NCBI RefSeq assembly: GCF_018860365.1 | Contig: NZ_JAHKPO010000014.1 | Location: 310,001-374,000, forward strand | DNA from: Arenibacter algicola | GTDB taxonomy: Bacteria; Bacteroidota; Bacteroidia; Flavobacteriales; Flavobacteriaceae | DNA: 64,000 nt | Direction of reading: 5' to 3' | Part shown: piece after piece, positions 18,445 through 27,696 of the stretch | Layout: every line of letters starts with the position of its first letter | Numbering within the stretch: position 1 is the first letter of the stretch | Notes under the pieces: generated by a model | The model's database searches: none | What the model saw: the letters and a program-made list of their open reading frames with translations, nothing else | Told to the model about the DNA's origin: nothing | Made by a program: the position numbers and the translations under genes

Positions 18445-19317
18445 TTATCCCAATACTTGTTTTACTTTTAAACCAATTTCGGCAGGGGAATCAACAACAT
18501 GGATTCCACATTCCCTCATAATTCTTTTTTTGGCCTGGGCCGTATCATCACTACCTCCAACTATTGCACCTGCGTGTCCCATAGTTCTTCCTGCAGGAGC
18601 TGTTTCACCAGCTATAAATCCAACGATTGGTTTCTTGCTTCCGCTAGCCTTGTACCATTGAGCTGCATCAGCTTCCAGTTGTCCGCCTATTTCACCGATC
18701 ATAACCACACAGGTGGTTTCTGGATCATTGATCAATAACTCTACCGCTTCCTTTGTAGTAGTGCCAATTATTGGATCCCCGCCAATTCCTATGGCAGTTG
18801 TAATTCCTAGACCCTGGCGTACTACTTGATCGGCGGCTTCATAGGTTAAAGTTCCTGATTTGGAAACAATTCCTACAGTTCCCTTTTTAAAGACGAAGCC
18901 TGGCATAATACCCACTTTGGCTTCCCCTGGGGTAATTACTCCAGGACAGTTTGGACCTACCAATCTGCAGTCCATATGTTTAATATAGTCATATACCTTC
19001 ACCATATCGGCAACGGGAATTCCTTCTGTAATTGTAATTATAACTTTAATTCCAGCGCTAGCAGCTTCCATGATTGCATCTGCAGCAAAAGCTGGTGGCA
19101 CAAAAATGATGGTGGTATCGGCCCCAACTTTTTGAACGGCTTCTTCAACTGTATTGAACACAGGTTTTCCCAAATGCTCTTGTCCACCTTTGCCTGGTGT
19201 TACCCCACCAACCACATTGGTGCCGTATTCGATCATCTGTTCGGCATGAAAAGTACCTTCGCTACCTGTAAAACCTTGAACAATAATTTTGGAATCTTTA
19301 TTTACTAAAACGCTCAT
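18445..19317 (-). CDS. sucD: Succinyl-CoA synthetase alpha subunit
   Basis: SucD (290 residues) is the nucleotide/CoA-binding half of succinate-CoA ligase in the citric acid cycle. It shows the Rossmann-like start [49 protein letters not shown], and the phosphohistidine in [11 protein letters not shown]. SucC is not nearby, which is common in Bacteroidota. It has its own promoter box at 19344-19351 and follows the lpxD paralogue. Confidence 0.96.
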   Translation of the reverse strand: MSVLVNKDSKIIVQGFTGSEGTFHAEQMIEYGTNVVGGVTPGKGGQEHLGKPVFNTVEEAVQKVGADTTIIFVPPAFAADAIMEAASAGIKVIITITEGIPVADMVKVYDYIKHMDCRLVGPNCPGVITPGEAKVGIMPGFVFKKGTVGIVSKSGTLTYEAADQVVRQGLGITTAIGIGGDPIIGTTTKEAVELLINDPETTCVVMIGEIGGQLEADAAQWYKASGSKKPIVGFIAGETAPAGRTMGHAGAIVGGSDDTAQAKKRIMRECGIHVVDSPAEIGLKVKQVLG

Positions 19318-19343
19318 TATATATTTGGTTTAATTGATTCTTG

Positions 19344-19351
19344 CAAAAATA
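19344..19351 (-). promoter_or_regulatory. Promoter for sucD
   Basis: TATTTTTG on the minus strand fits the TAnnTTTG box, with a TTTA at 19 bases upstream near the expected -33 TTTG. It lies 26 bases before the sucD ATG. Confidence 0.45.
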
Positions 19352-19390
19352 AAGTTTTGAAAAGGAATTCTAAACTATTCTCCTGCATAT

Positions 19391-20323
19391 TTATTTTTCT
19401 AATTTTTTTAATATAAAAGGGATTTGTTTTACAAAGGCCAGCTGCTTTAATTTTTCCCTCATTTCTTCCGCCGGGCTACCAAAATAATTTTTCCCCCCTT
19501 CCAGAGATTTTGAAACTCCCGATTGTGCACTAACTATTGCTTTTTTTCCAATGGTAGCGGCACTTGTTACGCCAACCTGCCCCCATAAGGTAACTTCATC
19601 TTCGATGATTACGCATCCAGCAATACCGGTTTGGGATGCTATAAGGCATTTCTCCCCAATTACCGTATCATGACCTACATGTACTTGGTTGTCCAACTTT
19701 GTTCCTTTTTTTATAGTTGTGTCGCCTGTAACACCCTTGTCTATAGTACAAAGTGCACCTATGTCCACCTTGTCCTCTATAACGACCCTTCCGCCCGAGA
19801 TCAATTTATCATATCCTTCCGGCCTTTTTTTGTAATAAAAGGCGTCCGAGCCCAATACCGATCCTGAATGAATAGTAACATTGCTTCCTATTACACAATT
19901 GTCGTAAATGGATACGTTGGAATGGATAAGGCAGTTATCCCCTATTACTACATTGTTCCCAATAAAGCAATTGGGTTGTATAATAGTATCCTTACCTATC
20001 TTGGCAGTGCTCGAAATGTTGTTTTGGGCCTTAATAAAAGGCTTAAAGAAAAGGGTGAGGATATTAAAATCCCTAAATGGGTCGTCTGAGATCAATAATG
20101 CCTTCCCTTCAGGGCAGTCCACTTTTTTATTGATTAAAACAATGGAAGCTGCACAGTTTAGGGCCTTGTCGTAGTATTTAGGATGATCCACAAAAACGAT
20201 ATCACCTTTCTCCACGACATGGATTTCGTTCATGCCCAAAACAGGAAAATCGTCATGGCCCACATAGTCAGCATTGATTATGGTCGCAATCTGGTTAAGC
20301 GTATAAGGAGATGGAAATTTCAT
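19391..20323 (-). CDS. LpxD-like acyltransferase, second copy
   Basis: This 310-residue protein is a left-handed beta-helix acyltransferase related to LpxD. It has an N-terminal LpxD-type domain (about 1-100), hexapeptide repeats (about 105-260) such as IGNNVVIGDNCLIHSNVSIYDNCVIGSNVTIHSG, the GSDAFYYKKRPEGYDKL segment, and HVGHDTVIGE carrying the likely catalytic His. The canonical lpxD is 3 kb away in the same cluster and is 28 residues longer. The paralogue may acylate a different sugar nucleotide or chain, but this cannot be told from sequence. It follows efp by 49 bases. Confidence 0.88.
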   Translation of the reverse strand: MKFPSPYTLNQIATIINADYVGHDDFPVLGMNEIHVVEKGDIVFVDHPKYYDKALNCAASIVLINKKVDCPEGKALLISDDPFRDFNILTLFFKPFIKAQNNISSTAKIGKDTIIQPNCFIGNNVVIGDNCLIHSNVSIYDNCVIGSNVTIHSGSVLGSDAFYYKKRPEGYDKLISGGRVVIEDKVDIGALCTIDKGVTGDTTIKKGTKLDNQVHVGHDTVIGEKCLIASQTGIAGCVIIEDEVTLWGQVGVTSAATIGKKAIVSAQSGVSKSLEGGKNYFGSPAEEMREKLKQLAFVKQIPFILKKLEK

Positions 20324-20372
20324 AAAAAGGTTCTTATGCCATTAAGCAGCAAAAAGTTTGGTGTAAACTGTA

Positions 20373-20939
20373 TTATTCCTTAACACGCTCCATATAAGCG
20401 CCTTTTTCCGTATCAATTTTTATTTTATCGCCTTCATTTATAAACAAAGGAACATTTACAGTAGCTCCTGTTTCAACCTTGGCAGGTTTGGTTGCATTGG
20501 TAGCCGTATTGCCTTTAACTCCAGGTTCGGCATATGTAACTTCCAAAATAACGCTGGCAGGCATGTCTACTGATAATGGCATACTGTCCTCTGTGTTGAA
20601 AAGAATGGTTACTACTTCGCCTTCCTTCAATAAATTAGGCGCATCCAAAGAGCTTTCTTGAAGCGTAATTTGGTTATAGTCGTCCGTATTCATAAAGTGG
20701 TAGTTTTCCCCTTCTGCATATAAAAACTGATAGGAGCGGGTTTCCACTCGCACATCTTCAATTTTTGCACCTCCGGAAAATGTGTTGTCCAACACTTTTC
20801 CAGTACTTACACTTTTAAGTTTGGTCCGTACAAAAGCAGGACCCTTCCCCGGTTTTACATGAAGAAATTCAATTATTTTGTAAATGTCGTTGTTGTACCT
20901 AATGCACAATCCTTTTCTAATATCTGATGTTGATGCCAT
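20373..20939 (-). CDS. efp: Translation elongation factor P
   Basis: EF-P (188 residues) relieves ribosome stalling at proline runs. It has three beta-barrel domains. The first carries the conserved loop KPGKGPAFVRTKL, in which the Lys of PGKG corresponds to the position modified in many bacteria. The C-terminal domain shows the conserved TGATVNVPLFINEGDKIKIDTEKGAYMERV. No epmA/epmB modification genes are in view. It sits six bases after lpxA within the lipid A cluster, so it is probably co-transcribed. Confidence 0.97.
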   Translation of the reverse strand: MASTSDIRKGLCIRYNNDIYKIIEFLHVKPGKGPAFVRTKLKSVSTGKVLDNTFSGGAKIEDVRVETRSYQFLYAEGENYHFMNTDDYNQITLQESSLDAPNLLKEGEVVTILFNTEDSMPLSVDMPASVILEVTYAEPGVKGNTATNATKPAKVETGATVNVPLFINEGDKIKIDTEKGAYMERVKE

Positions 20940-20945
20940 AAAATT

Positions 20946-21731
20946 CTAATTAGTACTGAAATAACCTTTCATGATTCCTCTTTGGGAATCCCTTATAAAT
21001 TGTAAAATTTCATCCCTTTCCGGAGTAGCCTCCATTTCTGCTTCAATAATTTGAACAGCCTGGGTATTATTATAATTCTTTTGATATAGTATTCGATAAA
21101 TGTTCTGTATCTCCCGGATTTTATCGGAATCAAAGTTTCTTCTTCTCAATCCTACGGAATTAATACCTACGTATGATAAGGGCTCCCGCGCCGCTTTTAC
21201 AAATGGAGGTACATCTTTCCTTACCAGGGAACCGCCCGTTACAAAGGCGTGGCGACCAATGGATACAAATTGATGTACGGCTACCAATCCGGCCAATATT
21301 ACATTGTCACCAATGGTAACATGTCCGGCCAAGGTGGAATTGTTGGAGAAAATACAATTATTGCCAACCAGACAATCGTGCGCAACATGGCAATAAGCCA
21401 TAATTAGACAATTGTCCCCAATAACCGTTTTCATCCTATCCGATGTGCCTTTGTGTATGGTGGCACATTCCCTTATAGTGGTGTTGTTGCCTATTATGAC
21501 GGTGGTGTCTTCCCCTTCATATTTTAGATCCTGCGGTGGTGCAGATATGACGGCACCAGGAAAAATATTGCAGTTTTTCCCAATACGTGCCCCTTCCATT
21601 ATGGTAACATTGGAACCTATCCAGGTACCATCCCCAATTACTACATTATTGTGAATAGTTGTAAACGGTTCTACTACAACATTTTTGGAAATTTTAGCTC
21701 CAGGGTGAATGTAAGCCAGTGGTTGATTCAT
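20946..21731 (-). CDS. lpxA: UDP-N-acetylglucosamine acyltransferase
   Basis: LpxA (261 residues) adds the first 3-hydroxyacyl chain to UDP-GlcNAc in lipid A synthesis. It has an N-terminal left-handed beta-helix built of hexapeptide repeats (about 5-190) and an alpha-helical C-terminus. The catalytic His region is NCLIMAYCHVAHDC, and the conserved VGINSVGLRRRNF follows the helix. Length matches the family. It begins five bases after the lpxC/fabZ fusion. Confidence 0.96.
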   Translation of the reverse strand: MNQPLAYIHPGAKISKNVVVEPFTTIHNNVVIGDGTWIGSNVTIMEGARIGKNCNIFPGAVISAPPQDLKYEGEDTTVIIGNNTTIRECATIHKGTSDRMKTVIGDNCLIMAYCHVAHDCLVGNNCIFSNNSTLAGHVTIGDNVILAGLVAVHQFVSIGRHAFVTGGSLVRKDVPPFVKAAREPLSYVGINSVGLRRRNFDSDKIREIQNIYRILYQKNYNNTQAVQIIEAEMEATPERDEILQFIRDSQRGIMKGYFSTN

Positions 21732-21736
21732 CCTTC

Positions 21737-23143
21737 TTATTTCTTTTTAACTATTTGAGCCATCATTTCAGCTTCGCAAACCAATTTACTATTGGCATAG
21801 GCATAGGCCTGCATGTGACATATACCTCTTCTAATAGGTGTAATTAAACTACAGTGGAAAATTAGTGTATCTCCCGGAAGTACCTTTTGCTTAAACTTCA
21901 CATTATCAATTTTCATGAAAAGTGTAAGATAATTTTCGGGATCCGGAACGGTACTCAGAACCAATATACCCCCAGTTTGCGCCATCGCTTCAACCTGAAG
22001 TACCCCTGGCATTACAGGAGCGCCGGGGAAGTGCCCCACAAAAAATGGTTCGTTCATGGTCACATTCTTCATTCCTACCACATGTTGGTCCGAAAGTTCC
22101 AATATTCTGTCTATAAGCAGAAAAGGAGGTCTGTGCGGCAACATGTCCATAATTTGATGGATATCCATCAAAGGTGGTTTGTTTAAATCATATTGCGGCA
22201 CATGGTTTCTCTTTTCCATTTTAATGATTTTGGACAATTTTTTGGCGAACTGTGTATTCACAAAATGTCCAGGCTTATTGGCAATTACTTTCCCTCTGAT
22301 CCTTGTTCCAGTCAAGGCAAGATCACCAATAACATCAAGTAACTTATGTCTGGCAGCTTCATTGGGTTGGTGCAGCGTTAAGTTGTCCAATATCCCGTTG
22401 GGCTTTACCGATAATTTTTTCTTGTTAAAAGCCTTTTCCAGCTTTTTCATAGTGGAATCGGAAATCTCTTTATCCACATAAACAATGGCGTTATTTAAAT
22501 CGCCACCTTTTATAAGGCCGTTTTCCAACAACATTTCAAGTTCGTGTAAAAAACTAAAAGTTCTGGCGTCCGCTATTTCCGATTTAAAATCGCTTAAATT
22601 CTCTAAAGTGGCATTTTGGGTGCCAAGTACTTTTGTGCCAAAATCTACCATGGTAGTTATCTGGTAGTTATCCGATGGGATAATAGTGATTTCACTACCG
22701 GTTTCCTCGTCTTTGTAAGATATAACGTCCTTAACTATAAACTCATCCCGCAAGGCATTCTGCTCAACGATTCCTGCCTCTTCAAGTGCTTCTACAAAAA
22801 ACTTGGAAGACCCATCCATTATTGGAGGTTCAGGGGCATTCAACTCTATTAGGACATTGTCTATTTCCAAGCCTACCAGGGCGGCCAAAACATGTTCCGA
22901 AGTTTGAATCTTTACCCCACGTTTCTCCAGATTGGTACCACGTTGGGTATTTACTACATAATTGGCGTCAGCTTCTATGATGGGTTCACCTTCCAGATCC
23001 ACACGCTTAAAAGCATAACCAAAATTTTCAGGGGCAGGAACAAACTTCAATGTTACATTTTCCCCTGTGTGCAATCCTACACCCTTGAGTGTAATTTCCT
23101 TTGCAATTGTCCGTTGTTTTGTAGTTGTATTACTCACCGTCAA
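21737..23143 (-). CDS. lpxC/fabZ: Bifunctional LpxC deacetylase / FabZ dehydratase
   Basis: This 468-residue protein fuses two enzymes. The N-terminal LpxC (about 1-305) is the zinc deacetylase that commits to lipid A; it shows KGVGLHTGENV, QTSEHVLAAL, MDGSSKFFVEALEEAG and HKLLDVIGDLALTG with the zinc-binding His/Asp. The C-terminal FabZ (about 325-468) dehydrates 3-hydroxyacyl-ACP; it shows LPHRPPFLLIDRILEL and GHFPGAPVMPGVLQVEAMAQTGG. The fusion is characteristic of Bacteroidota and links two enzymes that compete for 3-hydroxyacyl-ACP. Its start overlaps the end of lpxD by four bases. Confidence 0.97.
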   Translation of the reverse strand: MTVSNTTTKQRTIAKEITLKGVGLHTGENVTLKFVPAPENFGYAFKRVDLEGEPIIEADANYVVNTQRGTNLEKRGVKIQTSEHVLAALVGLEIDNVLIELNAPEPPIMDGSSKFFVEALEEAGIVEQNALRDEFIVKDVISYKDEETGSEITIIPSDNYQITTMVDFGTKVLGTQNATLENLSDFKSEIADARTFSFLHELEMLLENGLIKGGDLNNAIVYVDKEISDSTMKKLEKAFNKKKLSVKPNGILDNLTLHQPNEAARHKLLDVIGDLALTGTRIRGKVIANKPGHFVNTQFAKKLSKIIKMEKRNHVPQYDLNKPPLMDIHQIMDMLPHRPPFLLIDRILELSDQHVVGMKNVTMNEPFFVGHFPGAPVMPGVLQVEAMAQTGGILVLSTVPDPENYLTLFMKIDNVKFKQKVLPGDTLIFHCSLITPIRRGICHMQAYAYANSKLVCEAEMMAQIVKKK

Positions 23144-24156
23144 TCCTTTTTTTCAATGTGTTCTAATCTATTTACTATTTTGGGCAGATTTTTAAAATGT
23201 ACATACGACTTATTATAGTCCCCATAATTTAATGCCGGGGAGCCCTGCAATATTTCATCATCCTTAACATTTCTTCCAATACCGGACTGTGCCTGTATTT
23301 TTACCCTATCGCCTATTATAATATGACCAACAATACCTACTTGCCCCCCTATTTTGCAGTATTTTCCAATTTTAGTGGATCCGGCTATCCCGGTCTGTGC
23401 GGCGATTACGGTATGTTCCCCAATTTCTACATTGTGGGCTATCTGAATTTGATTGTCCAATTTTACACCTTTTCTCAGAATGGTAGAGCCCAAGGTGGCA
23501 CGATCAATGGTAGTACCCGCCCCTATATCTACATTGTCCTCCAGAATAACGTTGCCTGTCTGGGGAACAGTTATATATTCACCATTTTCGGTGGGTGCAA
23601 ATCCAAAGCCATCGGCTCCCAAAACAACTCCGCTATGGACTACACAATTGTTACCGATCAGGGTTTCGGAATATATTTTGGCCCCTGCAAAAATGACCAC
23701 ATTATTGCCTATGGAAACATTGTCGCCTATATATACATTGGGATATATTTTTACATTGTCCCCTATCTTCACGTTATTTCCCAAATAGGAAAAAGCCCCT
23801 AAATAAAAATCCTTGCCGTGGGTAGCGGTATCCGCTCTAAAAACAGGTTCCTCAATGCCTATTTTGTTATTTTTAACCTGATTGTAATATTCCAAAAGTT
23901 TGGAAAAAGACTTGTAGGCATCATCCACTTTTATCAAGGTGGTTTCTAAATGATGATCCGGAACAAAGTCCCTGTTTACAATGGTTACAGACGCTTTTGT
24001 AGTATAAATGAACGAAGTGTATTTTGGGTTGGCCAGAAACGTAAGTGCTCCTTTTTCACCTTCTTCTATTTTCGCTAATTTATGTACAGCTATCTCTGGA
24101 TTGCCCTCTACATCCCCTTCCAATATACCCGCGATTTGGCTTGCTGTAAATATCAT
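23140..24156 (-). CDS. lpxD: UDP-3-O-acylglucosamine N-acyltransferase
   Basis: LpxD (338 residues) adds the second 3-hydroxyacyl chain in lipid A synthesis. The N-terminal uridine-binding domain (about 1-100) includes GALTFLANPKY. The hexapeptide beta-helix follows (about 105-290), with GADGFGFAPTENG and the catalytic His in QIAHNVEIGEHTVIAAQTGIAGS. A short C-terminal helix ends the protein. It is the first gene of the cluster and has a promoter box directly upstream. Confidence 0.96.
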   Translation of the reverse strand: MIFTASQIAGILEGDVEGNPEIAVHKLAKIEEGEKGALTFLANPKYTSFIYTTKASVTIVNRDFVPDHHLETTLIKVDDAYKSFSKLLEYYNQVKNNKIGIEEPVFRADTATHGKDFYLGAFSYLGNNVKIGDNVKIYPNVYIGDNVSIGNNVVIFAGAKIYSETLIGNNCVVHSGVVLGADGFGFAPTENGEYITVPQTGNVILEDNVDIGAGTTIDRATLGSTILRKGVKLDNQIQIAHNVEIGEHTVIAAQTGIAGSTKIGKYCKIGGQVGIVGHIIIGDRVKIQAQSGIGRNVKDDEILQGSPALNYGDYNKSYVHFKNLPKIVNRLEHIEKKD

Positions 24157-24161
24157 GTGGA

Positions 24162-24169
24162 CAAAAGTA
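24162..24169 (-). promoter_or_regulatory. -7 promoter box for the lipid A cluster
   Basis: TACTTTTG on the minus strand matches TAnnTTTG and ends five bases before the lpxD ATG, so the mRNA may be leaderless or nearly so. No clear -33 element is visible. Confidence 0.45.
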
Positions 24170-24179
24170 AGAAAAATAG

Positions 24180-25409
24180 TTAAACGGAAACTTTAGGATA
24201 GCACATATAATATTTGGTAACGGTCTTGGACAGTGTTTTTAAATATTGTTGATCGGAGGCCTTGGCTACATCCGTAATCCTACCATTACTGCGCAGAATG
24301 TTTATATTCTGACTTTTGGAGTTATAGGCCTGGTTTTTTATTTCACCGGAAAATACAAAATATGCCGTTTCTTCATCCGTTAATTGATGTTCGTTTTTGA
24401 AGCTTAAAAAGTATTTGTTCAGTTTAGCTTCATTAATAGGCTTGTTTTTCAGTTTTACGTGTAATAACTTACGATTAATGATCATCTTACATAGTTTTGA
24501 TAATACAAAATCGTCATGATCTTGCCAGCCTTTAATGGCCCACAAAATATCTACATCATCCAATTGGGCAAACAAATCCAATTTATCCTGTGAAAATTCT
24601 TCTTTTGGAATTTTGTTTTCCATGAAAAACTTTAGGGCACCGTTAAATTGAACATTTTTGCCCTGGGCCAACAATTCCTTTGCCCTTTGTAATATTTTTA
24701 TTAAAAGCTGTTCTGCTACCAATCCGGTTTTGTGCAAATAAACCTGCCAATACATAAAGCGTCTTGCCATTAGGAACTTTTCAACCGAATATATCCCCTT
24801 CTCCTCTATCACCAATTCGCCATGTACAACATTCAACATGGTAAGGAGCCTTTCGGAATTTATATTTCCTTCCGCCACGCCAGTGTAGAAACTATCCCTT
24901 TTTAAATAATCCATCCTGTCCATATCCAGCTGACTGGAGACCAACTGGTTTAAAAATTTCTTGGGATATTGTCCTTTAAAAATGTCAATGGCCGTGCGTA
25001 ATTTTCCTTTGTATTTTTCATTGAGGGCCTCCATGAACAATAAGGATATGTGTTCATGATTAACCCCGTCCACAATACTGTGCTCCATGGCATGCGAAAA
25101 AGGTCCGTGTCCAATATCATGCAATAATATGGCGCACAAAAGTCCGTCCTCTTCTTCTTTTGAAATTTCGATGGACTTAAAGCGCAGAACCTGAATGGCC
25201 TGCTGCATTAAGTGCATACTTCCTAAAGCATGGTGGAAACGGGTATGGTGGGCACCTGGATAAACTAGATAGGATAACCCCATTTGGGAGATTCTCCTTA
25301 ACCGCTGAAAATAGGGTTCAGCAATTAGATTAAAGATTAGTGCATTGGGTATTCCGATAAATCCGTAAATTGGATCATTGAAAATTTTGAGCTTATTTGA
25401 TTTTATCAA
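24180..25409 (-). CDS. HD-domain phosphohydrolase, dGTPase-like
   Basis: This 409-residue cytoplasmic protein has an N-terminal HD domain. Metal ligands are visible in HHTRFHHALGSMHL and LLHDIGHGPFSHAMEH, followed by DMDRMDYLKRDSFYTGV, the pattern of the SAMHD1/dGTPase-related family. The likely substrate is a nucleotide, possibly a dNTP, but family members vary. The start is a TTG at 25409, giving the family-like MIKSNKLKIFNDPIYGF. Its promoter lies in the 37-base gap shared with divergent porX. Confidence 0.85.
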   Translation of the reverse strand: MIKSNKLKIFNDPIYGFIGIPNALIFNLIAEPYFQRLRRISQMGLSYLVYPGAHHTRFHHALGSMHLMQQAIQVLRFKSIEISKEEEDGLLCAILLHDIGHGPFSHAMEHSIVDGVNHEHISLLFMEALNEKYKGKLRTAIDIFKGQYPKKFLNQLVSSQLDMDRMDYLKRDSFYTGVAEGNINSERLLTMLNVVHGELVIEEKGIYSVEKFLMARRFMYWQVYLHKTGLVAEQLLIKILQRAKELLAQGKNVQFNGALKFFMENKIPKEEFSQDKLDLFAQLDDVDILWAIKGWQDHDDFVLSKLCKMIINRKLLHVKLKNKPINEAKLNKYFLSFKNEHQLTDEETAYFVFSGEIKNQAYNSKSQNINILRSNGRITDVAKASDQQYLKTLSKTVTKYYMCYPKVSV

Positions 25410-25430
25410 AACAAGAATTCTTTACGCAGG

Positions 25431-25438
25431 CAAATATA
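25431..25438 (-). promoter_or_regulatory. Promoter for the HD hydrolase, overlapping porX start
   Basis: TATATTTG on the minus strand fits the -7 consensus. A TTG 21 bases further upstream lies inside the first codons of porX. The promoter therefore overlaps the start of the divergent gene. Confidence 0.45.
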
Positions 25439-25446
25439 AGGACTAA

Positions 25447-26991
25447 ATGAACAAGATAACAATACTTTGGGTAGATGATGAAATAGATTTATTAAAACCG
25501 CACATCTTATTTTTAGAGGGCAAGAATTATAAAGTAATTACATGTCTAAGCGGTCGCGAGGCGTTGGATGAATTGAAGGAAACACATGTAGATATTGTTT
25601 TTTTGGATGAAAACATGCCCGGCATTTCCGGCTTGGAAACTTTGAACGAAATAAAGGTGATAAATAATTCGCTTCCGGTGGTTATGATTACCAAAAGTGA
25701 GGAGGAATTGATTATGGAAGAGGCAATTGGTTCCAAAATAGCGGATTATTTGATTAAGCCGGTAAATCCTAATCAAATTCTATTGTCCCTAAAAAAGAAT
25801 CTGGACCATTCGCGCCTGGTCTCGGAAAAGACCACTGCCAACTATCAGCAGGAATTCCGGAAAATTGCTATGGAACTGGCTATGGTAAATAGCTATGAGG
25901 AGTGGGCGGAACTATATAAAAAACTTATTTCCTGGGAATTACGATTGGAGGAAATAGAGGACTCCGGAATGTTCCAAATATTGGAGTCCCAAAAAACGGA
26001 GGCAAACCAACAGTTTGGAAAATTTGTGGAAAAAAATTATCCCAGTTGGTTTACTGATAAGGACGGTCCCATTATGTCCCATACCCTCTTTGGACAATTG
26101 GTTAAACCAGAATTGAAGGATAATAAAACATTATTGGTGGTTATAGACAATTTGCGATATGATCAGTGGTTGGCTTTTGAAGACACCTTAAATTCTTTCT
26201 ATAGGAAACGCAAGGAAGTACCCTATTTCAGTATTTTGCCTACGGCCACCCAATATGCAAGGAATGCAATTTTTTCAGGGCTTACGCCATTGGATATGGA
26301 GAAAAAATATCCGCAATGGTGGAGAAATGATACAGAGGAAGGGGGCAAGAATCTTTTTGAAGCGGAGTTCCTAGAAGCACAGTTAAAGCGGTTGGGGCTG
26401 GAATTGAAGTGGGATTACCATAAAATAAGCAGCTTGAAACAAGGGAAACACCTATCCCAAAATTTTAGGTCCCAGAAGGACAACGACCTTACGGTTATAG
26501 TTTACAACTTTGTGGATATGCTCTCGCATTCCAAAACGGAAATGGATGTTGTTAAGGAATTGGCCGCCAATGATAAAGCTTACCGTTCCCTAACACAGAG
26601 TTGGTTTAAAAACTCTCCCTTACTGGAAATTATACAGCAAGCACAAGGGTTGGGATTAAAATTGATCATTACTACGGACCACGGCACCATAAATGTTAAA
26701 CAGCCATCCAAGGTAATCGGTGATAAGGAAACGAGTCTTAACCTGCGCTACAAAACAGGACGGAGCCTAACCTATGAAGAAAAGGATGTATTGGAAGCAA
26801 AAGATCCAAAAAAAATATTTTTGCCCAATATAAATGTTAGTAGTTCGTACATATTTGCCAAAAACGATCTGTTCTTTGCTTATCCCAATAACTATAACCA
26901 TTATGTTAGTTATTACCGCAATACCTATCAGCATGGAGGGGTGTCAATGGAGGAAATGATAATTCCCTTTGTAGTTTTGGAACCCAGGTGA
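25447..26991 (+). CDS. porX: PorX, response regulator with PglZ domain
   Basis: PorX (514 residues) regulates type IX secretion and gliding genes with sensor PorY and sigma factor SigP. The N-terminal receiver domain (about 1-125) shows acidic Asp10-Asp11, the phospho-acceptor Asp54 in VFLDENMPG, and Lys near 103. The rest is a PglZ domain of the alkaline phosphatase superfamily, with metal-site motifs VVIDNLRYDQW, PTATQYARNAIFSG, YNFVDMLSHS and TTDHGT, and reported phosphodiesterase activity on cyclic oligonucleotides. It is a strong marker of Bacteroidota with T9SS. PorY is not in view. Confidence 0.95.
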   Translation: MNKITILWVDDEIDLLKPHILFLEGKNYKVITCLSGREALDELKETHVDIVFLDENMPGISGLETLNEIKVINNSLPVVMITKSEEELIMEEAIGSKIADYLIKPVNPNQILLSLKKNLDHSRLVSEKTTANYQQEFRKIAMELAMVNSYEEWAELYKKLISWELRLEEIEDSGMFQILESQKTEANQQFGKFVEKNYPSWFTDKDGPIMSHTLFGQLVKPELKDNKTLLVVIDNLRYDQWLAFEDTLNSFYRKRKEVPYFSILPTATQYARNAIFSGLTPLDMEKKYPQWWRNDTEEGGKNLFEAEFLEAQLKRLGLELKWDYHKISSLKQGKHLSQNFRSQKDNDLTVIVYNFVDMLSHSKTEMDVVKELAANDKAYRSLTQSWFKNSPLLEIIQQAQGLGLKLIITTDHGTINVKQPSKVIGDKETSLNLRYKTGRSLTYEEKDVLEAKDPKKIFLPNINVSSSYIFAKNDLFFAYPNNYNHYVSYYRNTYQHGGVSMEEMIIPFVVLEPR

Positions 26992-27075
26992 TCACAGTTT
27001 CTGTGGCTCAAATAGAACTTCTATTTTAATAAATGGGGAATAGGATTTAACTTGCGCATATTTTAATATTTTAAA

Positions 27076-27486
27076 ATGACTATTTCCTATAACATTTCCC
27101 AAATATCCGATGTGGCCCAACAGTTGATTGCCAAAGTTCCTTCAAAAACGCTCTGCTTTTATGGGGAGATGGGGGCCGGAAAGACTACCCTAATAAAAGC
27201 CTTGGTGAAAGAGTTGGAAGGTAGTGGCTCTACAAGCAGTCCAACTTTTGGTATTGTAAACGAATATCACAGGGAAAATGGGGAGCTGTTGGGGTATCAT
27301 TTTGATTTTTACCGTTTGAACGATGAATCGGAAGCTTGGGATCTTGGTCTAGAAGAATACCTTAGCAGCGATACATGGATTTTTATGGAATGGCCAGAAA
27401 AAATAGAAGGATTACTTCCACCTACTAGAACCGAAATTAGAATTGAAATTCTGGATGAAAAAACCCGGCAACTTTCAATTATATAG
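27076..27486 (+). CDS. tsaE: tRNA threonylcarbamoyladenosine biosynthesis ATPase
   Basis: TsaE (136 residues) is the ATPase needed, with TsaB, TsaC and TsaD, to make t6A at position 37 of ANN-decoding tRNAs. The P-loop reads YGEMGAGKTTLIKAL at about 29-43. TSSPTFGIVNEY and HFDFYRL follow, then LGLEEYL and the conserved FMEWPEKIEGLLP. The length is normal. It lies 84 bases after porX, probably in the same transcription unit, a pairing often seen in this family. Confidence 0.94.
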   Translation: MTISYNISQISDVAQQLIAKVPSKTLCFYGEMGAGKTTLIKALVKELEGSGSTSSPTFGIVNEYHRENGELLGYHFDFYRLNDESEAWDLGLEEYLSSDTWIFMEWPEKIEGLLPPTRTEIRIEILDEKTRQLSII

Positions 27487-27599
27487 TTGCTATTTGGTTT
27501 AATTTTTAAAATTCAAGAAATTTAGCCAGGGCAAATTCCATAATTCCGTTGGCCCTCCTGAAAATTAGGACGAAGGGGCAAGTTTCTGTGTCTCGACAA

Positions 27600-27628
27600 A
27601 ATGCATGATTTCACCGATGTAATGCATG
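27600..27628. promoter_or_regulatory. Paired AATGCATG direct repeats
   Basis: AATGCATG occurs at 27600-27607 and again at 27621-27628, 21 bases apart, two helical turns. Each contains the palindrome ATGCAT. They lie about 70-95 bases upstream of the small lipoprotein gene, just before its likely promoter, so a regulator-binding site is plausible. Confidence 0.3.
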
Positions 27629-27646
27629 CTATGTGGTTTTTTTTTA

Positions 27647-27654
27647 TATTTTTG
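27647..27654 (+). promoter_or_regulatory. -7 promoter box for small lipoprotein
   Basis: TATTTTTG matches TAnnTTTG, 42 bases before the ATG at 27697. The -33 element is not clear. Confidence 0.35.
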
Positions 27655-27696
27655 TTTTTACTTTAAACCCTTTATCGAACTTAAAAATTAAAAACC

